From NCBI GenBank assembly GCA_964438975.1, contig CAYTMU010000006.1, positions 1-64,000 on the forward strand: a stretch of DNA of 64,000 bases, given 5' to 3'. Of the stretch, positions 42,587 through 52,424 are shown one piece after another. The stretch's first letter is position 1. Every line of letters begins with the position of its first letter. This stretch comes from Chryseosolibacter sp964438975. Its GTDB lineage: Bacteria; Bacteroidota; Bacteroidia; Cytophagales; Cyclobacteriaceae. The notes under the pieces are model-generated. The model made no database searches. It had not been told where the DNA came from and saw only the letters and a program-made list of their open reading frames with translations. A program made the translations under genes and the position numbers.

Positions 42587-42681
42587 AAACGAAAAAAGAG
42601 GACGGCGGGTTCGAAAAAAGAAAGGCATCACAAACTTGATCATTACCTCCTTAAATGCTTTATTGGTTGCAAAGAATTCGA

Positions 42682-43758
42682 ATGACACCGTACAAACTCA
42701 TATTCAACCGGTCGCGCAACATTGTCCAATACGCAATTGTCATGCTGTTGGTATTTGCTTGTGGCGAAAGGAAAATGGAGACGCATGAAAACCCGTCTGA
42801 CAACAAGCCTGAGACAGCCATTCCAGGAATGGCGTGGGTGCCCGGCGGTATTTTCGTGATGGGTACCGACGAAGACGAGGCATACGACCACGAGCGACCT
42901 GCGCACCAGGTAAAAGTTGGAGGATTCTGGATGGACGAGACGGAAGTCACAAACGAACAATTCAAGGCATTCGTGGATGCCACGGGATACGTGACGATTG
43001 CCGAGCGCAAGCCATCATGGGAGGACCTCAAGAAACAGTCACCGCCCGGAACACCGGCTCCTCCCGACAGCTTGCTCGTGCCGGGTGCGCTGGTCTTCAA
43101 TCCGCCGGGCTATCCCGTCATGCTTAATGATTACTCTCAGTGGTGGAACTGGGCGCCCGGTACAGACTGGAAACACCCGGAAAGTCCTGAAAGCAGTATT
43201 GAGGGACGAATGAACCACCCTGTCGTTCATGTGGCCTATGACGATGCACTCGCCTATTGTGAATGGTCAGGTAAGCGACTTCCAACAGAAGCCGAATGGG
43301 AGTTTGCGTCGCGCGCAGGAGCAAAAGGACAACGCTATGCCTGGGGCAACGACGTGAAAATCAATGGCAAGTTCATGGCCAATACGTTCCAGGGAAGTTT
43401 TCCCAATCATAATTCAGCGGAGGATGGATTTGATCGACTGGCGCCGGTGAAGAGTTTCCAACCCAATGCGTACGGCCTTTACGACATGATCGGAAACGTG
43501 TGGGAATGGACCAGCGATTGGTATCACGTTGACTACTTCAAACAGCTGGCAAAACTCGGCGTCGCCGACAATCCCAAGGGACCTGACATGTCATATGATC
43601 CAAATGAGCCCTACTCCATCAAGCGGGTTTCGAAGGGCGGATCGTTTCTCTGCGCGGAGGACTACTGTGTTAACTACCGTCCGAGCGCACGCCAAGGAAC
43701 TGCATTTGATTCCGGGATGTCAAACCTCGGATTCCGATGCGTGAAAGATGCTGAGTGA
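42682..43758 (+). CDS. Formylglycine-generating enzyme (SUMF1 family) lipoprotein
   Basis: 358 aa. A lipoprotein-type signal (MLLVFACGERK) is followed by the FGE-sulfatase fold: WVPGGIFVMGTDEDEAYDHE, GFWMDETEVTNEQFKAFVDA, PVVHVAYDDALAYCEWSGKR, LPTEAEWEFASRAG and NVWEWTSDWYH. Both catalytic cysteines are present in GGSFLCAEDYCVNYRPSAR (about Cys324 and Cys329) with the terminal SNLGFRCV. True FGEs keep both; many paralogues lose them. It oxidises the cysteine of cysteine-type sulfatases to formylglycine, and such a sulfatase is encoded 0.7 kb downstream. I prefer the ATG at 42682 over 42655. Confidence 0.9.
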   Translation: MTPYKLIFNRSRNIVQYAIVMLLVFACGERKMETHENPSDNKPETAIPGMAWVPGGIFVMGTDEDEAYDHERPAHQVKVGGFWMDETEVTNEQFKAFVDATGYVTIAERKPSWEDLKKQSPPGTPAPPDSLLVPGALVFNPPGYPVMLNDYSQWWNWAPGTDWKHPESPESSIEGRMNHPVVHVAYDDALAYCEWSGKRLPTEAEWEFASRAGAKGQRYAWGNDVKINGKFMANTFQGSFPNHNSAEDGFDRLAPVKSFQPNAYGLYDMIGNVWEWTSDWYHVDYFKQLAKLGVADNPKGPDMSYDPNEPYSIKRVSKGGSFLCAEDYCVNYRPSARQGTAFDSGMSNLGFRCVKDAE

Positions 43759-43782
43759 CAATGGTAGCACAACGGGTCTCAG

Positions 43783-44400
43783 CTAACGGCTGACTGGCTT
43801 GCCGTAGACTTCGATCCAGTCGACACGCGACGACGCAGGCGTGCCGCCGCCAGACATCATATCCGTAAATCCAACTTCCTCCACGCGACTGAGATCTGGA
43901 TTTTCCACCCATGCGGTCTCGGTCACTCGCTCAATGTCTAATTTCCGCCACCGGATTTCGCGCATTTGAAACTCCTCCTCCGTCCAATCCTTTGTAAAAC
44001 CAACGCTCCGGCCGCTTACAAGCCACGTGCCGTCTCCAAGTTTCACGACGATATGCAACTCCCGGAATCCGCTTTGGCGGGTGCGGATCCTGACCTTCGC
44101 ATCACCCGTCATATCAACGAGCGAGGTGTGATGGCGAAGCGCCAATACCCAGTTGGATCTGCATTCTCCCGACCAGATGTAGAATGGGTCGTTCGGAATC
44201 TCCGGATGATGGCTCTTCTTTACTTCGGCCCGGGCGGGGCCGTATAACTTCAACTCCAGATCCGCATTATTCACATGTTCCTGCGTAACCGGCAGGGCCG
44301 CCGCGATCTCCTTCCAGTCTTCCCTGAATAAGGGCTTGCTCTGCGCCTGCAGACCGATGACGGCTAACAGGGCGACTATAGTCATGAAAATGTACCTCAT
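43783..44400 (-). CDS. Secreted protein of unknown function in the sulfatase locus
   Basis: 205 aa. A clear signal peptide (MRYIFMTIVALLAVIGLQAQ) precedes a domain with alternating hydrophobic strands and many Trp/Arg (YIWSGECRSNWVLALRHH, DAKVRIRTRQSGFRELHIVV, and a C-terminal SRVDWIEVYGKPV). It may be a small beta-sandwich. I do not recognise a named family. It is transcribed against both neighbours and lies between the FGE and the sulfatase, which hints at a shared extracellular substrate. GAGGAT just before the ATG is one of the few SD-like sequences here. Confidence 0.75.
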   Translation of the reverse strand: MRYIFMTIVALLAVIGLQAQSKPLFREDWKEIAAALPVTQEHVNNADLELKLYGPARAEVKKSHHPEIPNDPFYIWSGECRSNWVLALRHHTSLVDMTGDAKVRIRTRQSGFRELHIVVKLGDGTWLVSGRSVGFTKDWTEEEFQMREIRWRKLDIERVTETAWVENPDLSRVEEVGFTDMMSGGGTPASSRVDWIEVYGKPVSR

Positions 44401-44477
44401 ATCCTCACAAGGGTTGGATTTAAAAAAACGTAAGCATATTTTAATCCCCTTAAACTAATAAAATCTTACTACTTCCG

Positions 44478-45968
44478 ATGGTGGCTTACTGTTTAACTAA
44501 TATACCTGCACCGCAGGAAAGATACTCCTCCCGGGTCGCGAAAGCATGCCGGGTTGCACTGTTCCTACTGACGTTGCTCGCAGTTGTTCCCCTTGTAGGT
44601 GCGCAGGATCGCCCGAACGTCATTTTCATCCTCGCGGATGACCTTGGGTATGGGGATCTCAGTTGCTACGGCCAAAAAAAGCTGAACACCCCGAACATCG
44701 ACAGGCTGGCCGCCGAAGGACTCCGATTTACAAACCACTACTCAGGTTCCCCTGTGTGCGCGCCGTCGCGTTCTACACTTATGACGGGATTGCATAGCGG
44801 GCACACATTTATTCGCGGCAACAAGAGCGTCAAGCCCGAAGGTCAATGGCCACTTCCGGATAGCGCATTCACGCTGACGGGGATGATGAAGGATGCCGGA
44901 TACGCAACGGGAGTATTTGGAAAATGGGGACTTGGATATCCCGGATCAGAAGGGGCTCCGGAGAATCAAGGCGTCAGTCGCTTCTTCGGGTACAACTGCC
45001 AGGGACTTGCACATAATTACTACCCGGAGTACCTGTGGGATAACACGAATAAATTATTTCTTGGCGCTAACACAGGTGCAGCGAAAGTCGACTACGCTCC
45101 GGAGTTCATCCACAAAGAAGCACTTGCATTTATCGAGAAGAACAGCGCGCAACCGTTTTTCCTCTTCTACGCGATGATCACACCACACGCGGAACTCATC
45201 GCACCAGAAAAATACATGAACCGCTATCGCGGGAAATTTCTCCCCGAGAAAGAATTCAACGGAGTTGATGCCGGGGAACCAAACTTCCGAAGAGGTCCGT
45301 ATGGTTCGCAGAAAGAATCGCACGCAGCCTTCGCCGCTATGGTCGACGTTATGGATGAGCAGGTCGGCGATATCCGCGCGAAGGTCGCCGAACTCGGATT
45401 GGAAGAGAACACGATCATCATCTTTTCTTCAGACAATGGACCACACCTCGAAGGTGGCGCAGATCCTGACTACTTCGACAGCAACGGGATCCTGCGGGGC
45501 TACAAGCGCGACGTTTACGAAGGAGGAATCCGCGTTCCGATGATAGCTCAATGGAAAGGAGTTATCAAGCCTGGAACCAGGACCGATCATCCATCTGCAT
45601 TCTGGGATGTTCTGCCAACATTCGCGGAACTGCTCGACGTGAATATTCCAGTCAAAACAGACGGCGTATCATACCTTCCGACGCTCAAGGGCGACAAGAA
45701 GGGACAACAACGTCATGACTACTTGTACTGGGAGTTCCATGAAAAAGGTGGTCGCCGTGCGGTTCGACAAGCCGAATGGAAACTCGTTCAACTCGACGTC
45801 GGGGCGAATCCTCCCGGCGCGTTCGAATTGTACAATCTCCGCAAAGACCCGGGCGAAGCCAATAACGTCGCCGCCCGATTTCCTGAAAGAGTACAAGCCA
45901 TGAAAGATGTCATGCTATCAGCGCGAATCCCGTCAAAAGATTTCCCGTTCCCCGCTGATAAGCCGTAG
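44478..45968 (+). CDS. Cysteine-type sulfatase (arylsulfatase family)
   Basis: 496 aa, exported (hydrophobic segment about 26-42, ending VGAQ). Metal ligands start in VIFILADDLGYGDLSCYG. The formylglycine site is CAPSR within SGSPVCAPSRSTLMTGLHSG (Cys94), the CxPSR consensus of sulfatases that need FGE. GVFGKWGLGYPG and IIFSSDNGPHLEGGADP complete the alkaline-phosphatase-like fold. It cleaves sulfate esters from a carbohydrate or other substrate outside the cytoplasm; the substrate is not predictable. The active cysteine and the nearby complete FGE make a self-sufficient pair. Confidence 0.94.
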   Translation: MVAYCLTNIPAPQERYSSRVAKACRVALFLLTLLAVVPLVGAQDRPNVIFILADDLGYGDLSCYGQKKLNTPNIDRLAAEGLRFTNHYSGSPVCAPSRSTLMTGLHSGHTFIRGNKSVKPEGQWPLPDSAFTLTGMMKDAGYATGVFGKWGLGYPGSEGAPENQGVSRFFGYNCQGLAHNYYPEYLWDNTNKLFLGANTGAAKVDYAPEFIHKEALAFIEKNSAQPFFLFYAMITPHAELIAPEKYMNRYRGKFLPEKEFNGVDAGEPNFRRGPYGSQKESHAAFAAMVDVMDEQVGDIRAKVAELGLEENTIIIFSSDNGPHLEGGADPDYFDSNGILRGYKRDVYEGGIRVPMIAQWKGVIKPGTRTDHPSAFWDVLPTFAELLDVNIPVKTDGVSYLPTLKGDKKGQQRHDYLYWEFHEKGGRRAVRQAEWKLVQLDVGANPPGAFELYNLRKDPGEANNVAARFPERVQAMKDVMLSARIPSKDFPFPADKP

Positions 45969-45992
45969 CGGTTGGCCTTAGTTAGCCAACCG
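45969..45992. terminator. Hairpin between converging sulfatase and aconitase genes
   Basis: CGGTTGGC (45969-45976) pairs perfectly with GCCAACCG (45985-45992) across 8 nt. The right half is inside the last codons of acnA. No T-run, so probably a shared transcript end. Confidence 0.5.
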
Positions 45993-48722
45993 TCTGAGTA
46001 CGTACTGCAGTATACCGCCGTTTCGATAGTAGTCGATCTCTATCTTGCTGTCGAGTCTGCTTACCACCTTGAACTCACGGACGTCAGCACCGTCTTTCGT
46101 CACTTTGACGGTGAGTATCTCACCCGGTGTGGTGGAGTCGCTCAGACCTTTGATCGAGTATTCCTCAGTACCATCGAGTCCGAGCGTCTCTGCGTTCTGG
46201 TCTGGTAGGAATTGCAGTGGCAACACACCCATTCCCACAAGATTGCTGCGATGGATGCGCTCATAACTCTCTGCGATCACCGCGCGAATACCCAGGAGAT
46301 ACGCACCCTTGGCAGCCCAGTCGCGTGATGATCCACTGCCGTATTCTTTACCTACAATGACTACAAGCGGGATGCTGGTCTCCTTATAAAGCATCGCCGC
46401 TTCATATACCGTCATCTCTTTTCCATTGGGAAAGAATGTGGTGTACCCTCCTTCCTTCGTAGCGATCCTGTTCCGGATGCGAACATTTGCAAACGTACCG
46501 CGCACCATCACTTCATCGTTGCCGCGACGAGACCCGTAGGAATTGAAGTCTTCCTGCGGTACACCCCGCTCCAGTAAATACTTCCCGGCTGCCGAGGTAG
46601 GGCTAAATGCCCCGGCCGGTGAAATGTGGTCGGTCGTAATGGAGTCTCCAAGCATCAGTAATACGCGCGCACCTGCAATGGGCTGGATGGCGGCTGGGTG
46701 ATCCGGAAGATCCACGAAAAACGGCACTTCCTTGACATACGTCGATGCCGAATCCCAGTGATATGCTTTGCCAACAGGGGCCTCAAGTTGCTGCCACTGT
46801 TCATTTCCGTCGAAGATCTCACCGTAGTTTTTCTTGAAGTATTCCTTTCTCACCACTTTATCGACTACCTGCTGGATTTCCTGCTCCGATGGCCAGATGT
46901 CGCGAAGGAACACCGGTTCTCCCGCCGGATCCACGCCCAGCGGCTCCGCATTCATGTCAATATCCACGCGACCTACCAACGCATAGGCTACTACCAGTAA
47001 AGGCGACATCAGAAAATTCATCTTCACCTGCGGGTGGATACGCGCTTCAAAATTCCGGTTACTTGAAAGCGTCGCTGCGACGACGAGGTCGTGTTCGGTC
47101 ACCGCTTCTGCTATCGGATCGGGCAACGGTCCTGAGTTGCCAATGCACGAGGTACAGCCATATCCCACGACATTAAATCGCAATTGCTCCAGCGCAGGTA
47201 GCAAACCAGACTCCAGTAGATAATCCGTCACCACTTTCGAACCAGGCGCCAGACTGGTCTTGACCCAGGGCTTCACATCCAACCCCTTCTCAATTGCCTT
47301 TGCGGCAAGCAAACCCGCACCAATCATGACATCGGGGTTCGATGTGTTCGTGCAACTCGTGATCGCTGCGATCACGACATCGCCATCACTCAGGTGGAAT
47401 GTCTCACCCTCATACGTCACTTCCACGGTGCGCATGTCACTGTGTTCCGCCATGGCTACCTGACTCGGCGTGACATTGCCTCCTTCGCCGGCCCATCGGT
47501 TCAGCGGCCGATCTGAATGTTCGATGTACTTACGCAGATACTTCTTTTCGAGGAGATCCGCGATTGCCCCCTTCGCTTGCCGCAACAGGATCTTGTCTTG
47601 CGGACGACTTGGCCCCGAGATCGCGGGCTCCACCGATCCAAGATCCAGTTCAACAACCTGGCTATAAATTATCTGGTCCTCGTTCTCGCGCCACAACAAA
47701 TTTTCCTTGGTGTAACGCTCCGTCAACTCGATCACCTCTTTCGGCCGATTCGTCTTGTCGAGATACTCAAGGGTCTTGGCGTCGATCGGAAAATAGGTGA
47801 TCGTGCAGCCAAACTCTGGCGACATGTTTCCGATAGTCGCCCGGTCAGGAACGGAGAGTGTCTCCAGGCCGCTTCCAAATACCTCGACGAATTTCCCGAC
47901 AACTTTTGTCCGACGCAGCAACTCCGTAATGGTCAACACGAGGTCAGTCGCTGTACTGCCGACGGGTAGCTTGCCCGTGAGCTTCAGGCCGATCACCTCC
48001 GGCACGCCGAAGAAATGAGGCTGGCCCAACATCGCTGCCTCTGCTTCAATTCCGCCAACGCCATATGCAACGATTCCAAGCCCGTTCACCATCGGCGTAT
48101 GTGAATCTGTACCGACGAGCGAGTCGGGAAAGGCAACTCCGTCACGCTCCACTACGCACTTGGAGAGATACTCGAGATTCACCTGATGGCAGATCCCCAT
48201 TCCGGGTGGTACTACAGAAAAATTATCGAATGCGCTCTGCGCCCACTTCAGAAAACGATAGCGCTCGCTGTTTCGCTCATACTCGCGATCTACATTTCGG
48301 ATATAGGCGTCCATATTTCCGTAGTAATCGACCTGCACAGAGTGGTCAATGACCAGGTCAACGGGAATCAATGGGTTGATCAGCGAGGGATCTTTGCCCT
48401 TTCGCAACATTTCCGCACGTAACGACGCAATATCGACGATCGCCGGTACTCCGGTGAAATCCTGCATCAAAACACGGGCTGGAATGAATGGGATTTCTTT
48501 ATCGGTAGGCTCGGGTCGCCAGTTCAAAAGTGTCTCGACATGCCCGGATGTTATCACATAACTATCGTAGTTACGCAGCGCGTTCTCCAAAAGAATACGG
48601 ATAGAAAACGGTAGCTGATGAATGCGGTAACCCTTCTCCTGGAGCGCTTTAAGACTGTAGTATGACAGCTTGCGCTCTCCGATTGAAAACTCCTTCCTGA
48701 TCCCTAAATAATCCTGGTTCAT
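45978..48722 (-). CDS. acnA: Aconitate hydratase
   Basis: 914 aa, AcnA/IRP type; it interconverts citrate and isocitrate. Cluster-binding cysteines occur in AAITSCTNTSNPDVMIGAGL and VVGYGCTSCIGNSGPLP; other signatures are VGTDSHTPMVNGLGIVAYGV, the swivelling-domain GDSITTDHISPAGA, SYGSRRGNDEVMVRGTF and GKEYGSGSSRDWAAKG. The start at 48722 (MNQDYLGIRKEF) is preferred to an upstream in-frame codon at 48845 that would overlap the GAPDH gene. It follows gap by 77 nt on the same strand. Confidence 0.97.
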   Translation of the reverse strand: MNQDYLGIRKEFSIGERKLSYYSLKALQEKGYRIHQLPFSIRILLENALRNYDSYVITSGHVETLLNWRPEPTDKEIPFIPARVLMQDFTGVPAIVDIASLRAEMLRKGKDPSLINPLIPVDLVIDHSVQVDYYGNMDAYIRNVDREYERNSERYRFLKWAQSAFDNFSVVPPGMGICHQVNLEYLSKCVVERDGVAFPDSLVGTDSHTPMVNGLGIVAYGVGGIEAEAAMLGQPHFFGVPEVIGLKLTGKLPVGSTATDLVLTITELLRRTKVVGKFVEVFGSGLETLSVPDRATIGNMSPEFGCTITYFPIDAKTLEYLDKTNRPKEVIELTERYTKENLLWRENEDQIIYSQVVELDLGSVEPAISGPSRPQDKILLRQAKGAIADLLEKKYLRKYIEHSDRPLNRWAGEGGNVTPSQVAMAEHSDMRTVEVTYEGETFHLSDGDVVIAAITSCTNTSNPDVMIGAGLLAAKAIEKGLDVKPWVKTSLAPGSKVVTDYLLESGLLPALEQLRFNVVGYGCTSCIGNSGPLPDPIAEAVTEHDLVVAATLSSNRNFEARIHPQVKMNFLMSPLLVVAYALVGRVDIDMNAEPLGVDPAGEPVFLRDIWPSEQEIQQVVDKVVRKEYFKKNYGEIFDGNEQWQQLEAPVGKAYHWDSASTYVKEVPFFVDLPDHPAAIQPIAGARVLLMLGDSITTDHISPAGAFSPTSAAGKYLLERGVPQEDFNSYGSRRGNDEVMVRGTFANVRIRNRIATKEGGYTTFFPNGKEMTVYEAAMLYKETSIPLVVIVGKEYGSGSSRDWAAKGAYLLGIRAVIAESYERIHRSNLVGMGVLPLQFLPDQNAETLGLDGTEEYSIKGLSDSTTPGEILTVKVTKDGADVREFKVVSRLDSKIEIDYYRNGGILQYVLRRLAN

Positions 48723-48799
48723 AGCAGCGATATGTTGTTTTGGTTGAATTCGTGGCCAGTCCCTAAAGATCGTGAATAAAGATGAGATGCCCAGCTTTC

Positions 48800-49789
48800 T
48801 TACAGTTCTTGTATTTGTCGGATCATCTGGTTCGTAAATCCCCACTCGTTGTCATACCAGGCCATTACCTTTACCAGGTCGCCATCTACCACACGCGTCA
48901 TCGCAGTGTCCACAACCGAGGCAAAGGGACTTTTCACAATATCCGAAGATACGAGCAGTTCATTGGAGACCTGCAGCACCGATTTGTACCGATCAGTCTC
49001 CGACTCTTCCCGCAGCACTTGATTCACCTCCTCGGGCGTGGTGACCCGCGCAGCCACGAACGTTATATCAGAAATGGATCCAACGGGAACGGGCGTTCGC
49101 ACGGATACGCCGTCAAACTTGTCAGCAAGCTGTGGATAAGCCTTTGTCGTAGCGATTGCCGCACCTGTAGACGAGGGGACGAGGTTGACAGCGCCAGCGC
49201 GTCCCATTCGCATGGCTTTCTTCGAAGGCGCATCGACAATTCCCTGTGACGCCGTATACGCGTGGATCGTGTTCAAAATAGCTTTCCGGATCCCGATCCT
49301 CCGATCTATGATTTCTATGATCGGCGCAACGTTGTTTGTCGTACAGCTGGCACATGAGAATACCGCTGTCTTCCCATCCTTCGTGTTAACGCCGTGGACA
49401 ACCGTTGGTGTATCCTTGCTTTTTGACGGACCCGAGATGACAACTGTCTTCGCACCGGCCTGAATATGCTTTTCAGCGTCCTCTTTGTTCGTGAAAAAAC
49501 CCGTGCTTTCTATGACGATCTCCACGCCGGAATCCTTCCACGGAAGCAGCGAGGGGTCTTTCTCGCTGTGGTACTTTATTGTTTTCCCACCAACTACCAG
49601 GCGATCGCCCTCAACCTGCACTTCCTTGTCATAGATGCCGTATACACTGTCGTATTTTAGCAGGTAAGCTGCGTTCTCAATCGTCATCAGATCGTTCACC
49701 GCAACGACTTCCATTTCGGGAAGGTCCATGATCAGCTTCAAAGAAGCCCGTCCAATTCTTCCGAAACCATTAATCGCAATTCGTTTCAT
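48800..49789 (-). CDS. gap: Glyceraldehyde-3-phosphate dehydrogenase, type I
   Basis: 329 aa. NAD-binding AINGFGRIGRASLKLIM; the Asp in AVNDL suggests NAD preference. The catalytic cysteine is in SCASCTTNNVAPII, with the partner His in NTIHAYTASQG. RAGAVNLVPSSTGAA and WYDNEWGFTNQM are also conserved. The C-terminus is slightly shorter than in E. coli GapA but complete. A central glycolytic enzyme beside acnA; no second glycolytic gene follows. Confidence 0.96.
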   Translation of the reverse strand: MKRIAINGFGRIGRASLKLIMDLPEMEVVAVNDLMTIENAAYLLKYDSVYGIYDKEVQVEGDRLVVGGKTIKYHSEKDPSLLPWKDSGVEIVIESTGFFTNKEDAEKHIQAGAKTVVISGPSKSKDTPTVVHGVNTKDGKTAVFSCASCTTNNVAPIIEIIDRRIGIRKAILNTIHAYTASQGIVDAPSKKAMRMGRAGAVNLVPSSTGAAIATTKAYPQLADKFDGVSVRTPVPVGSISDITFVAARVTTPEEVNQVLREESETDRYKSVLQVSNELLVSSDIVKSPFASVVDTAMTRVVDGDLVKVMAWYDNEWGFTNQMIRQIQEL

Positions 49790-49825
49790 AGCTCAGTTAT
49801 TAAGGTGATACAACAAATCGAAACA

Positions 49826-52423
49826 TCAAACGTTCGACGTGACGTGTTCTGTCCGCCATCTCTTGAACAATTTCTCTGCTTCAACCGCCCAGAAGACGAT
49901 GGAAGAAGCAGCAAGCACGATCAAGAACTCCTTCATCGTAAGCGGGTGGGTCTTAAAGACCGCGTTAAAGAACGGCACATAGATAACCGCGAGTTGCAGG
50001 GAAGCGGTCACGACAACCGCGAGCAGCATTTGCCTGTTCGAAAAAGGGCCTATCGCAAAAAAGGAATTGCGGTTGGAACGTATAGCCAGAACGTGACCAA
50101 GCTGACTAAAGCACAACACTGTGAACGCCATCGTCTGCCAGTGACTGCCCGAATGGTTAATTGAATACCATTGCATTCCCAACGTCACCGCAGCCATCAA
50201 CAGGCCAACCCACAAGATGTGCCATCCCATTCCGCCGGCAAAAATATTCTCTTCCGGATCACGAGGTGGGCGTTCCATGATATCAGGCTCCTCTTTCTCA
50301 GACGCCAGTGCAAGACCCGGCAATCCGTCCGTAACAAGATTGATCCAAAGAATGTGAACAGCCATCAACGGGATCGGAAGACCGAAAAAAGGTGCGAGAA
50401 CGAGTGTCCAGATCTCACCCGAGTTCCCGGTCATTATGTAGCGAATGAATTTGAGGATGTTATCAAAGATACACCTTCCGTGTCTGACTGCCTTGATAAT
50501 GGTCGCAAAGTTGTCGTCCAGCAGGATCATGTCTGATGACTCCTTGGTAACGTCGGTGCCGTTAATTCCCATGGCGATACCAATATCAGCGTTCTTCAAC
50601 GCGGGGGCGTCATTTACTCCGTCACCGGTCATTGCTACGCACTGCCCCTTCTCCTGTAGCGCCTTGATAATGCGAAGCTTTTGTTCGGGATCAACGCGCG
50701 CATACACACGAATATCCTTTACGGCGTGATCAAACTCTTCATCAGTCATCTTCCGGAGCTCGGGACCAGAGAAAGCCAGATCACCCTTTGACGATATCAT
50801 GCCGAGTGACTCGGCGACGGCCATAGCTGTCAACTTGTGATCACCCGTAATCATAACCGGTCGTATCCCGGCATGCAGGCACTCGGAAACTGCTTGCCTG
50901 GCTTCCTGACGAACGGGGTCCTCCATTCCGGCAAATCCGATAAAGGTCAGCGATGACTCCACCTCCCCCGCATTTTCAAGTGACGGCATCGCTTGAAAGT
51001 AGCGCATGGCATATCCCAGTGTCCGATAGCCTTTTCCCGCCATATCACCTGCTTTCTGAATGAACTCTGCTTTGAACGCTTGCTGTTCCTCCGAAAGGTT
51101 TTCGACGAGTACATCCACCGCCCCTTTTACGACCGCGATCACGCCCTGGTCAACACGGTGGAACGTTGTCATGCTCTTTCGTGTCGAATCAAACGGAATC
51201 TCCGCTATCCGCGGGAACTTCGCCTCGATTTCCCTGCGATCAATCCCGCGTTCCTGCGCGTACCCCGCGAGCGCTACCTCCGTGGACTCGCCTTCCAGAA
51301 CACCTTCTTCATTTTTGGTCACGTCGTTATTTAACGCCATCGCAGATCCCAACCTGTCGTGTATTGCCGCGACTTCCCCGGGAAGCGCATCACTTGCAGC
51401 TTCGTACACCTCCTGCACCGTCATTTTGTTCAGAGTCAATGTGCCCGTCTTGTCGGAACAGATGTAAGTGACGGAACCCAGCGTTTCGACCGCAGGAAGG
51501 CGCCGGACTAACGCGTTGTTATCAACGAGGCGTTTCGCTCCTAACGCCAGTGCCACGGTCACCAGTGCGGGAAGAGCCTCGGGAATGGCCGCTACAGCAA
51601 GTGAAATTGCTGTGAGTAACATCGTAGACCATTCCTCGCCCCGCTGCCATCCCAGAAAAAAGAAAATGGTGCAAAGCGCAATGATGACGATGGTGAGGAT
51701 CTTGCCAAATGAGTTCAATCTCTTTTGCAGCGGCGTCTTCCCTTCTTCCGCCTCGATCATTGTGGCTATTCGGCCAAATTCTGTTTTGACACCCGTCTCC
51801 ACAACATAACCGACTCCCCGCCCATTGGTCACCGATGTACCGCGGTACCCCATATTGATCCTGTCACCGAGCGGATAATCCCCGGGAGTTAAAGGGTCTG
51901 TTGCTTTATTGGCATTCACAGATTCTCCTGTGAGTGCCGACTCATCGACCTTGAGCGTATACGCTTCCATGAACCGCAGGTCAGCGGGAATCACGTCTCC
52001 GGCTTCAAGTACAACAACATCGCCGGGTACAAGATATTCCGCTGGAATCTTTTCGGCGTAACCGCTTCGCACAACACGCGCCTCACTCGCGGCCATATTC
52101 TGAAGCGCCTCTATCGCCTTCTCAGCCCGGTACTCCTGAACCACTCCCACAATCGCGTTGATAATGACAATCGCGAGAATCACGATTGTATCGGTGAACT
52201 CCCCGATGAAGCCGGAAACAATCGCTGCCGCCACCAACACCAGTATCATAAAATCAGTGAACTGCCGCAAGAACATCCCTACAACAGTCTTCTTTTTCGC
52301 AGCTGCAAGGGCGTTCTTTCCGTATTGTTCAAGGCGACGACGAACTTCTTCTCCCGACAATCCCTCAGGATTTGTCCGAAAATGCTCCGCGACCTCGTGG
52401 ACCGATCGGATGTGGTATTCCAT
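49826..52423 (-). CDS. Cation-translocating P-type ATPase, Ca2+-type (PMR1/SERCA-like)
   Basis: 865 aa with about ten transmembrane helices. The N-terminal cation-ATPase domain (VAEHFRTNPEGLSGEEVRRRL), actuator TGES in DESALTGESVNANK, phosphorylation site CSDKTGTLTLNKMTV, KGAVDVLVE nucleotide motif and hinge AMTGDGVNDAPALKNADIG are all intact. PEALPALVTVALALG in helix 4 fits Ca2+ (or Mn2+) transport. It starts 1 nt after the cls stop, so the two are coupled. Likely exports divalent cations from the cytoplasm. Confidence 0.94.
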   Translation of the reverse strand: MEYHIRSVHEVAEHFRTNPEGLSGEEVRRRLEQYGKNALAAAKKKTVVGMFLRQFTDFMILVLVAAAIVSGFIGEFTDTIVILAIVIINAIVGVVQEYRAEKAIEALQNMAASEARVVRSGYAEKIPAEYLVPGDVVVLEAGDVIPADLRFMEAYTLKVDESALTGESVNANKATDPLTPGDYPLGDRINMGYRGTSVTNGRGVGYVVETGVKTEFGRIATMIEAEEGKTPLQKRLNSFGKILTIVIIALCTIFFFLGWQRGEEWSTMLLTAISLAVAAIPEALPALVTVALALGAKRLVDNNALVRRLPAVETLGSVTYICSDKTGTLTLNKMTVQEVYEAASDALPGEVAAIHDRLGSAMALNNDVTKNEEGVLEGESTEVALAGYAQERGIDRREIEAKFPRIAEIPFDSTRKSMTTFHRVDQGVIAVVKGAVDVLVENLSEEQQAFKAEFIQKAGDMAGKGYRTLGYAMRYFQAMPSLENAGEVESSLTFIGFAGMEDPVRQEARQAVSECLHAGIRPVMITGDHKLTAMAVAESLGMISSKGDLAFSGPELRKMTDEEFDHAVKDIRVYARVDPEQKLRIIKALQEKGQCVAMTGDGVNDAPALKNADIGIAMGINGTDVTKESSDMILLDDNFATIIKAVRHGRCIFDNILKFIRYIMTGNSGEIWTLVLAPFFGLPIPLMAVHILWINLVTDGLPGLALASEKEEPDIMERPPRDPEENIFAGGMGWHILWVGLLMAAVTLGMQWYSINHSGSHWQTMAFTVLCFSQLGHVLAIRSNRNSFFAIGPFSNRQMLLAVVVTASLQLAVIYVPFFNAVFKTHPLTMKEFLIVLAASSIVFWAVEAEKLFKRWRTEHVTSNV

Positions 52424-52424
52424 G

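Noticed and set aside
42600..42625. GGTTCGAA sequence resembling a tRNA T-loop
   Set aside because: No acceptor, D or anticodon stems could be built around it; no tRNA elsewhere in the window either.
48723..48845. 41-codon extension of AcnA
   Set aside because: It would overlap the end of gap and lacks aconitase similarity; the ATG at 48722 gives the normal N-terminus.
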